From Candidatus Zixiibacteriota bacterium (GTDB lineage Bacteria; Zixibacteria; MSB-5A5; GN15; PGXB01): DNA of 60,043 bases. Below are positions 43,894 to 50,867 of this stretch, in pieces (the stretch's first letter is position 1; each line of letters begins with the position of its first letter). The notes below the pieces were generated by a model. That model was given only the letters and a program-made list of their open reading frames with translations. It was not told where the DNA came from and made no database searches. The stretch lies in NCBI GenBank assembly GCA_026397505.1, contig JAPLUR010000076.1, positions 1 to 60,043 of the forward strand, written 5' to 3'. The position numbers were made by a program, and so were the translations under genes.

Positions 43894-44841
43894 ATGATGG
43901 GAAATAATATGAATAGAATCCTGAAATCGATATTGATACTGATATTTCTCCTGACGGGAGTTACCTTCTCCCAGAGTGTCCCGATGGATGATATCGATCG
44001 CAGGGTAGATACACTTTTTATTATAGCTTCCTCGGGCATGGTGATGTTTCAGAGGATGGTGCAACCGGCCACCGACTCGCTTGTGGCAATGGGGGCCAAG
44101 TCCGTTCCCCGTCTGATCGAAAAATATGTTACGCAGGACGCCCGCGAACGACAGAACATAAACAGTATTCTGGTCAAAATCGGCAAGCCGGCGGTACCTT
44201 ATCTGGTCGAGGCCTTGAATCTTCCCAATGCCGAACAGGTCTCACGGATATGCAGCACGCTGGGTGAGATAAAGGATTCCGCGGCCGTGAAGGGATTGAT
44301 TTCGGTCTCTGCTCATGGTGATTGGCGGGTACGCTCCGAAGCGGTCGGTGCTCTTGGAAAAATCGGAGATAAGAACAGTGACCGCACCGTGGTGAAGCTC
44401 CTTTCCGACCGAGTGGAGATAGTACGCAAGTCGGCGGCGGTTTCGGCGGGACTTCTGCACATCGAAGAGTCGCTGCCGATGCTGGTGCATATGCTGGCCG
44501 ACAACTTCTATGGCGCCCGGATGTGTGCCTCCGAAGCGCTGGTTAAATTCGGCCCCGAGGCGGTCAAAGTTATTGCCGATTCGCTTTATTCGGCCGACTC
44601 TCTGGTAGGGAATCTTGGATGCACCACACTGGGAATGATCGGCGGTGATACGGTGGCTACGGCACTGGGGGTGCAACTGGAATCATCCTCGCCCATTCGG
44701 CGCGCATTGGCGGCCGCGGCCGTGCTTCTTTCCAACTCGCCGATTGCTTGCAGTTATGTGGAGCTATTGAAACCGCACGAAACCGATTCAACCGTAATTT
44801 TCTTTATAGATAAAGTTCTCGCCAAATATGCTACGCGATAA
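43894..44841 (+). CDS. Secreted HEAT-repeat protein
   Basis: The 315-residue product has a signal peptide (ILKSILILIFLLTGVTFSQS) and then HEAT/PBS-lyase-type helical repeats: AVPYLVEALNLPNAEQVSRICSTLGEI, AVKGLISVSAHGDWRVRSEAVGALGKIGD and TVVKLLSDRVEIVRKSAAVSAGLLH. Such repeats bind proteins. Its gene lies four bases after the twelve-repeat protein, so the two exported products may form a complex. ATG 43894 or, more likely by signal-peptide shape, ATG 43909 is the start. The end overlaps the next gene by 14 bases. Confidence 0.82.
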   Translation: MMGNNMNRILKSILILIFLLTGVTFSQSVPMDDIDRRVDTLFIIASSGMVMFQRMVQPATDSLVAMGAKSVPRLIEKYVTQDARERQNINSILVKIGKPAVPYLVEALNLPNAEQVSRICSTLGEIKDSAAVKGLISVSAHGDWRVRSEAVGALGKIGDKNSDRTVVKLLSDRVEIVRKSAAVSAGLLHIEESLPMLVHMLADNFYGARMCASEALVKFGPEAVKVIADSLYSADSLVGNLGCTTLGMIGGDTVATALGVQLESSSPIRRALAAAAVLLSNSPIACSYVELLKPHETDSTVIFFIDKVLAKYATR

Positions 44842-46039
44842 GCTTAATCGGCTGTCATCGCAAATCGTGCGGCCGCAGCCATCGTCTGTCAATTCCCGGA
44901 AAGATGATCGATATCTTCGGGCGGCGGAGGCATTACAAGGAGAAATCATTTCCTCTTCCGACGGCACTTTTCTTGAGATAGTCACCGATTTTGAGGCAAC
45001 TTATTCGCATGGCCGATCCACCTTCTATGAATTATCTCAACCAACCGATCTTCGAAAAGGATATTTCCTCAATGCCCGCGTCAATGAAATGATAGATCGG
45101 GAAAAACTCCTTTTCTTCGATATGGAAACGACCGGCCTTTCCGGTGGCTCGGGGACAGTGCCCTTTCTTATCGGATGCGGCTCGATGGTCGATGAACGTT
45201 TTCAGGTGCGGCAGTATTTTTTGCCCGACTACCCTGACGAGGCCGCCATGCTTGAGGCGGTTCGCGCGGAGATAAGCGATGAAACTATCATTGTCAGCTA
45301 CAACGGTAAATCGTTTGACCTGCCGATTCTGGTAGACCGTCTGATTCTTCATCGAATAGAAAGAAATCTCAAGATTGCCGATCATATCGACCTTCTCCAT
45401 CCTGTTCGAAAACTATACAAGCGTCGATTGAAAGACTGCACTCTTGGCAATGTTGAACGTTCCATCCTGGAATTTTTCCGATATGATGATATCCCAGGGT
45501 ATCTGGTGCCGGCGGTTTACTTCAACTGGCTGGCCACACAGGAGACCGGCGAGCTGGCGCGGGTTGTCCGGCATAATCTCAACGACATTGTTTCGCTCTA
45601 TTTCATCCTGTATCATATTGCCGATATCCTGGAGAACCCCTCGGCCCGGATAAAGGAGCCGGAAGATGTTTATTCGCTTGCCCGGCTACTTGAGAAGAAG
45701 GGCGACCATGAGGGGCTGTGTCGGCTGATCGAGGATTTTCACGCCCTTCTCTGGGATGAAGGACGCCATGACATACTCTTTTTTCACTCTCTCTCTTATA
45801 AACGGAACGGAGTTTTTCTCCGGGCGGTTGAAATCTGGAAGAAAATATCAATCACAGATTCGCCCGAGGCTTTTTTTGCCGGCATCGAACTGGCAAAATT
45901 CTACGAACACCGGGCAAGGGATATCTCCCGAGCTCTGCAGCACGCCGTTCAGGCCGAAAAACGGTGTCCGAGGCATCGCGGGCTGACGCTCGAGCTGGAA
46001 AAGAGAATCGGCCGGCTGAAAAGAAAGCTTTCATCGTAG
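44828..46039 (+). CDS. YprB-like ribonuclease H-fold exonuclease with TPR-like C-terminus
   Basis: The 403-residue protein has the DEDD exonuclease core of the YprB/RNase_H_2 family: FFDMETTGLSGGSG (first Asp and Glu), IVSYNGKSFDLPILVDR (second Asp), and HNLNDIVSLYFIL (last Asp). After about residue 270 there are TPR-like helices (EDVYSLARLLEKKGDHEGLCRLIEDF, AFFAGIELAKFYEHRARDISRALQHA), as in the Bacillus YprB. It should degrade or trim nucleic acid in the cytosol; the substrate is not known. It overlaps the HEAT-repeat gene by 14 bases. Confidence 0.88.
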   Translation: MLRDKLNRLSSQIVRPQPSSVNSRKDDRYLRAAEALQGEIISSSDGTFLEIVTDFEATYSHGRSTFYELSQPTDLRKGYFLNARVNEMIDREKLLFFDMETTGLSGGSGTVPFLIGCGSMVDERFQVRQYFLPDYPDEAAMLEAVRAEISDETIIVSYNGKSFDLPILVDRLILHRIERNLKIADHIDLLHPVRKLYKRRLKDCTLGNVERSILEFFRYDDIPGYLVPAVYFNWLATQETGELARVVRHNLNDIVSLYFILYHIADILENPSARIKEPEDVYSLARLLEKKGDHEGLCRLIEDFHALLWDEGRHDILFFHSLSYKRNGVFLRAVEIWKKISITDSPEAFFAGIELAKFYEHRARDISRALQHAVQAEKRCPRHRGLTLELEKRIGRLKRKLSS

Positions 46040-46103
46040 GCTGCGTCTAAACAATTTTAAAAAGGGGTCGATAATCATTATATAACTTAAATATAAGGGC
46101 GCC

Positions 46104-47414
46104 ATGACACAGGATATTTTCCTTAAGATCATAAACGACCATAAAGAACTCGCCTCGCTGCCGCAGGTGCTGGTGGAGGTGCTCCGCGTTTCCTCCGATC
46201 CCGATTCATCCGCTTCCGAACTGGCCGCAGTCATCATGAAAGACCCGGCTCTGACGGCCAAACTTCTCCGCGTGGTCAACTCTTCCTTCTACGGCCGGGT
46301 GCAGAAAATCACGACGATTAATCAGTCGGTGGTGACACTGGGGCAGAGAACGGTGACCGCCATTGCTCTTTCGAGTTCCATCTATGATAAAATCAATCGC
46401 GTGGATGGCTCGATCGATCGCAAGCGGTTCTGGCGTCACTCCCTTGAGGTGGCCATGGGCGCCCGGATGATTGCCGAGGCGGTCGGCTATGAGCCGGCCG
46501 AGGAGGCCTTTGTGGCGGGGCTGCTTCATGAAATAGGCGCTCTCGTACTGGAATCCTCATTCCCGGCCGAATTCAAGCGGGTCTGGAAACTGGTCGAGGT
46601 GGGGGAGAACCAGACCGTGGTCGAAGAGCGCGCCTGGGGTACCAACCACGCCCGGGTGGGACAATTCCTGCTCGACCAGTGGGGCGTACCCAAGAGTATC
46701 GGCGAGGCGGTCGGCGGGCACCATCTGGTAATGAACTATGGTGAAAAGGCGCCCGCAAACCAGCTGACCCAGATTGTCAATCTGGCCAATCAGCTTTCCA
46801 AATTCCGGGTTTACAACATGCCGCCCCCGGAATCGAAGATGCTCGAAAACAAGGATATTATCGCCGCCAATCTGGGACTCACCAATACCGCCATTGCCAA
46901 AATCGAAGAGAATCTGCTGGAAGCGGTGGTCAAGCAATCGGAGTTTCTGGAAATTGAAATCGGCAGTATTGAAGAGATCCTCAGCGAGGCAAACCACCTT
47001 CTTTACAAGCAATTTCTCACCGTGGAAAATCTTCTCCGCGAAAACCGCATCATGCAGCAGCAGATCGCCCGCGACCAGGTGAAGAAGGCGGCGCTGGAAT
47101 CGCTCAAGGCGATCGCGGCCACTTTCAGCCATTATATCAACAATGCTACCACGACCATTTTGGGGCGGGCGCAATTGGTTGAGATGGGGATCACCAATGG
47201 CGATGTTATCGATAAGAAGGGGATCGCGGCGCTCTCGGCACAGACGATTGTGGAGGGGGTCGAGACTATTTCCACGATTGTGGATGAGTTGAAAAAGATG
47301 ACGACTTTCGAGACGACGTTGTACCATGATGACACCTATATCATCGATGTTGAAGATAAGATCCGCAAGCGGCTGCAAGAGTTGAACAGCATGAAAGCGC
47401 CGGTCGGCGTTTAG
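46104..47414 (+). CDS. HDOD-domain signalling protein with HisKA-like C-terminal segment
   Basis: The 436-residue protein has an HDOD domain at residues about 8-210 (LASLPQVLVEVLRVSSDPDSSASELAAVIMKDPALTAKLLRVVNS, and GLLHEIGALVLESSFP). A helical linker follows, and the last 100 residues contain IAATFSHYINNATTTILGRAQLVEMG, which resembles the H-box of a histidine-kinase dimerisation domain (candidate His343) but no ATPase domain follows. It may dimerise with, or be phosphorylated by, a kinase elsewhere. The HD-type catalytic pair is not clearly complete, as usual for HDOD. A terminator follows the stop. Confidence 0.85.
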   Translation: MTQDIFLKIINDHKELASLPQVLVEVLRVSSDPDSSASELAAVIMKDPALTAKLLRVVNSSFYGRVQKITTINQSVVTLGQRTVTAIALSSSIYDKINRVDGSIDRKRFWRHSLEVAMGARMIAEAVGYEPAEEAFVAGLLHEIGALVLESSFPAEFKRVWKLVEVGENQTVVEERAWGTNHARVGQFLLDQWGVPKSIGEAVGGHHLVMNYGEKAPANQLTQIVNLANQLSKFRVYNMPPPESKMLENKDIIAANLGLTNTAIAKIEENLLEAVVKQSEFLEIEIGSIEEILSEANHLLYKQFLTVENLLRENRIMQQQIARDQVKKAALESLKAIAATFSHYINNATTTILGRAQLVEMGITNGDVIDKKGIAALSAQTIVEGVETISTIVDELKKMTTFETTLYHDDTYIIDVEDKIRKRLQELNSMKAPVGV

Positions 47415-47434
47415 AAAGCATTTTCATATTTCCG

Positions 47435-47667
47435 GTAGGGGCGTATTGCATACGCCCCATTTTTTGTTGGACAATTTCTGGATGTCCCGCCGCAGCGGGG
47501 AATGACATTTACAGAGGCATGCAACTGGGTGTTTGCTCTTACGCCTCAATACCCGTTCATTGTCATGCTGGACTTGATCCAGCATCCAGAGAATAAATGC
47601 ACAAGAGAGTGACCCCGGGGCCGATGTGGATATCGGCCGCCCACAAAACACATCGGTTCGCCCCTAC
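47435..47667. repeat. Mosaic of short palindromic intergenic repeats
   Basis: The segment is bounded by a 9-bp inverted repeat, GTAGGGGCG (47435-47443) and CGCCCCTAC (47659-47667). Inside are further palindromes: CCCGC...GCGGG near 47488, TGCTGGA/TCCAGCA (47566-47572, 47578-47584), and CCGATGTG/CACATCGG (47621-47628, 47649-47656). Such units (the GGATxCCCGC...GCGGGAATGACA and CTGGACTTGATCCAG types) occur as dispersed repeats in many bacteria. There is no open frame for a transposase. Confidence 0.7.
47438..47465 (+). terminator. Rho-independent terminator after the HDOD gene
   Basis: The perfect 9-bp inverted repeat GGGGCGTAT (47438-47446) and ATACGCCCC (47450-47458) has a 3-nt loop and is followed by A and TTTTTT. 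It is also the first part of the repeat mosaic described at 47435-47667. Confidence 0.8.
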
Positions 47668-48084
47668 AGGGAATGGGGCCTACTCAGTTTCGCAAAACCC
47701 TTCGGGATTTTGTGCTGCAATCTTTCGCGCTACCGGGACATATGACTTCTTGACAGATTGACGGTTTTAGTTTATATTCAGGTCGGAAACAGCCACTCGG
47801 GGGGAGCGGCACTAGCCTCACGCCCTTTACTGCATTTGGCCGTTTGTTTCAGGAATTATGAAACCGATTGCCTTGAGAGAACTTGTTTGAAATGTTTCAG
47901 GACACGGAGTTGATGATAAAGGTTCGCCGCCTTTCCTTTGCGGCTGCTCAAGGCCAAGTAAGCAAACAGGTTAAGGAAATAGATAGCGGCCGGATTGCGG
48001 ATGTTTAATATGGTCTTTTATCGGCGGAAACGGCATACGGTTTGCGTATATATGGGGCGACTAACTATCTGTAAGAAGAAGAGC
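47668..48084 (+). other. Spacer and long untranslated leader, possible structured RNA
   Basis: No gene is evident. The part after the promoter contains several potential stems (GCCGC/GCGGC near 47929-47942, ATACG/CGTAT near 48033-48047) and a run of five to six G residues near 47801. It does not match any riboswitch, 6S, SRP or tmRNA consensus that I recognise. Confidence 0.5.
47750..47778 (+). promoter_or_regulatory. Strong sigma-70 promoter upstream of the secreted-protein pair
   Basis: TTGACA (47750-47755) and TATATT (47773-47778) are separated by exactly 17 nt, one substitution from consensus. Transcription would start at about 47785 and give a leader of roughly 300 nt before the start at 48085. 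Confidence 0.75.
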
Positions 48085-50841
48085 ATGAATCTTTTGAGAT
48101 ATATCCTGACCCTTTTGATATTAATGCTGTTGGTGACAGTGGTGTCTTTGGCCGGAGAAACAAAGCGGCCGATTGACCGCGCCATGAGACATCAGCAGCA
48201 GATTTTCCGGCCGCAGTCGTCCGAATCGCCCCGGTTTGAGACGGCGCAAATCAATCTCAAAGCAGGCGATATCAATGACCTGCTGATTTCCGAAACGATC
48301 TCGCCGGCGGCGTTCAATCAGAAATCATCCTCCATTGCCCGCCTTGCTACGGACAAGATGGTGGTGGTTTGGCAGGATGACCGTCTGGGAAGCTATAAAA
48401 TATTCGCGCAGATTTATGATGCCTCGGGAGCGGCGGTATCGAGCAATGCCTTGATGATCGGCCGGGCGGACGGATACGATTTGCTTGAGCCGAAAGCGGT
48501 GCCGGATGGCTCCGGCGGATTCTATCTGGCCTGGAGGGATGAAAACAGCGGGAGAATATATGCCGGGCGGTATAATTCCTCGCTAGCGGTGCTGACCTCT
48601 CCTTTCGTATTCAATGATACATTGGCGGGCGGATATGCCGGCCCGTATGATATCGATAACTACCCCGATGGCCGTCTGGTCGCGGTCTGGGAGCAGTACA
48701 ATCTGAACAACAGCATCGTTGTTCGTCTGTTCAATACTTTCGGTGTGCCGCTGACCGGTGTCCTGATCGTCAATGAAGATAATTCCGATGTTTCGCGCTG
48801 GGTGCCCTCGATGGCGGTTAATAAGACCGGCGGCATGGCGGTGGTCTGGGAAGATTACCGCAACGGTAATGCCGATATATTCATGCGCCTTCTCAACCAG
48901 GATGGTACACCCAACGGCGCCGATTTCGGCGTGGTGGAGGCGGCTTCCGATGATTCCGCGCAGTATCTTCCGCAGGTGGCGCACTCACCCGCCGATGGAT
49001 TTGCGGTGACCTGGCTTGACCGGCGCTACAGAACACAAAAAGTATTCCTGCAAAGAGTGATTCCTGGTCTGGGTTTGGTCGGCGGGAATTTGAAGATCTC
49101 CGAAGATGATCCAGAGGCGGAAGATTGGGATGTTTCACTGGCGGTCAACTCGACCGGGAATCTGGTAGCATCCTGGGCTTCAATGGGGGCAACTGAAAAT
49201 ATCGTTCTGCGAAAATTCACCTCCGGTTTTGTGCCGGATGGCGCTGTTGTTACTGTCAATAGTTTCACCGAGAGGGGGCGATGGGAAACGGCGCTGGCGA
49301 TAGGCGGCTCGGATAAAATATTTTGCTCGTGGACGGATTATCGGGCCATAAACCCCGATATCTATCTGGAAATGCTCACTTCACAGGGGGTGCCGATATA
49401 TACCTCGGATAAATTAGTCAATGATGATTCCCGCGGCGCACAGTCGGCCGAGCAGGATCTGGCTGTTTTCCACAGGACTCTGGCCGGTGTAGTCTTCACC
49501 AGCGCCCGCCACGATGAAGGTGATATCTACCTGCAACTGGTGGATGTCGCCGGAAATCTGGTTGGCGTCAATCAGAAAATCAACACCGATACCATCGCCG
49601 TTCTGCAGAATGAACCGTCCCTGACGGCGGGGACCTCGCAGCTTCTGGCAGTCTGGAACGACAGCCGTGCCATCGCCGGAGTGACCGGACAGAGGATATT
49701 CGGGCGTTTCGGCTCGCTGAATGGAGTATTGGAGGATTCCGATTTTGTTATTTCCGATGCCGGAAATGTTTCATCCAAGCGAGGCCCGGCGGTTGCTTTT
49801 GCCCGTAACCAGAAAGCACTGGTAGCCTGGACTGATTACCGCCTGGGGACGGGACATATCATGGGGCGTTTCGTAAAGGGGCCGGGGGTGACGGAAGGGA
49901 ATGAATTCCAAATTTCCACATCGGGAATAGATTTCGATAATGATGATGTAACGGTGGCCCGAGACAGCAGTGATATTTTCACCGTTGTCTGGCTGTCACG
50001 CGGGGCGTTTGGCAGCCCGGCCGCTATTGCCGCCCGCCATAATTCTTCCGGTGATTTTATCGATCGTATCAGTTTTAATGGCAATATGCCGGGGACAAAG
50101 ATAGTCGATATTGCCGCCGCAGTCAGCGATTCGGGCGATATCTATCTTCTGTGGCTGGGCGAGAGCAGTACCCGCCGACTTTATCTGACCGTTTTTTCCA
50201 GAACAGGGGCGATTAAGAAGTCCACTTTCGAGATTACCAATAATGCCAATGCGGCGCCGCTGGAACCTGATATTGCGGTTGATAACAATCGCTTTGCGAC
50301 TGTCTCCTGGATCGACTCCCGCAGTGGACACCGGGCGGTTTATTATCAAATCTATGACCCGACTTTTTCGGCGGTCGGCGGCAATACGCCGATCTCATCG
50401 GCAGGCGGCATCGAATTCATGGCCTCACCATCAATAGCGACATACCGGGGGCGGGCCTGGTTCAGTTGGATTGACCCGAGAAGCAGCGGCCTGAATGTCT
50501 ATTTGAGCCAGGTGTTTTATGACCCGACCGATGTCAATGACCATCCCGGGGATGTTCTCCCAACGGCCTATCTCCTTGAGCAGAATTATCCCAATCCCTT
50601 CAATCCCTCGACGGTCATAGAGTTCGCCGTACCGACCCGCGATCGAGTGGAGATATTGGTTTATAATCTACTGGGACAGACGGTACTCACACTGGTGGAT
50701 GGTGTTTATGCCGCCGGACATTATCAGTTGCTCTGGAATGGGCGGGATGCAGCGGATCGGACAGTTCCCAGCGGAATCTATCTTTATAAAATGAAAGCCG
50801 GGGAATATGCACAGACGAGGAAAATGATTTTGATCAAATAG
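48085..50841 (+). CDS. Large secreted protein with WxDxR repeats and C-terminal sorting domain
   Basis: The 918-residue product has a signal peptide (NLLRYILTLLILMLLVTVVSLAG). Between residues about 80 and 820 there are roughly a dozen repeats of about 50 residues centred on VVWQDDRLGSYKIFAQ, VVWEDYRNGNADIFM, VTWLDRRYRTQKVFLQ, CSWTDYRAINPDIYLE, AVWNDSRAIAGVTGQ and VSWIDSRSGHRAVYYQ, a pattern expected for beta-propeller blades. The C-terminus is the FCB sorting type: EQNYPNPFNPSTVIEFAVP, VYNLLGQTVLTLVDG, GHYQLLWNGRD and SGIYLYKMKAGEY. ATG 48085 was chosen because it starts the signal peptide and follows AAGAAGAAGAG. Function is unknown. Confidence 0.85.
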   Translation: MNLLRYILTLLILMLLVTVVSLAGETKRPIDRAMRHQQQIFRPQSSESPRFETAQINLKAGDINDLLISETISPAAFNQKSSSIARLATDKMVVVWQDDRLGSYKIFAQIYDASGAAVSSNALMIGRADGYDLLEPKAVPDGSGGFYLAWRDENSGRIYAGRYNSSLAVLTSPFVFNDTLAGGYAGPYDIDNYPDGRLVAVWEQYNLNNSIVVRLFNTFGVPLTGVLIVNEDNSDVSRWVPSMAVNKTGGMAVVWEDYRNGNADIFMRLLNQDGTPNGADFGVVEAASDDSAQYLPQVAHSPADGFAVTWLDRRYRTQKVFLQRVIPGLGLVGGNLKISEDDPEAEDWDVSLAVNSTGNLVASWASMGATENIVLRKFTSGFVPDGAVVTVNSFTERGRWETALAIGGSDKIFCSWTDYRAINPDIYLEMLTSQGVPIYTSDKLVNDDSRGAQSAEQDLAVFHRTLAGVVFTSARHDEGDIYLQLVDVAGNLVGVNQKINTDTIAVLQNEPSLTAGTSQLLAVWNDSRAIAGVTGQRIFGRFGSLNGVLEDSDFVISDAGNVSSKRGPAVAFARNQKALVAWTDYRLGTGHIMGRFVKGPGVTEGNEFQISTSGIDFDNDDVTVARDSSDIFTVVWLSRGAFGSPAAIAARHNSSGDFIDRISFNGNMPGTKIVDIAAAVSDSGDIYLLWLGESSTRRLYLTVFSRTGAIKKSTFEITNNANAAPLEPDIAVDNNRFATVSWIDSRSGHRAVYYQIYDPTFSAVGGNTPISSAGGIEFMASPSIATYRGRAWFSWIDPRSSGLNVYLSQVFYDPTDVNDHPGDVLPTAYLLEQNYPNPFNPSTVIEFAVPTRDRVEILVYNLLGQTVLTLVDGVYAAGHYQLLWNGRDAADRTVPSGIYLYKMKAGEYAQTRKMILIK

Positions 50842-50867
50842 ACATATCAATAAGAGGGAAACCGGAG

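Noticed and set aside
47435-47667. Insertion sequence
   Set aside because: Only 233 bases, no transposase frame, and the inverted repeats could belong to separate dispersed palindromes.
47779-48084. Known riboswitch or 6S/SRP/tmRNA in the long leader
   Set aside because: None of the conserved cores (for example GEMM, cobalamin box, SRP GGAAG loop) could be found by eye.
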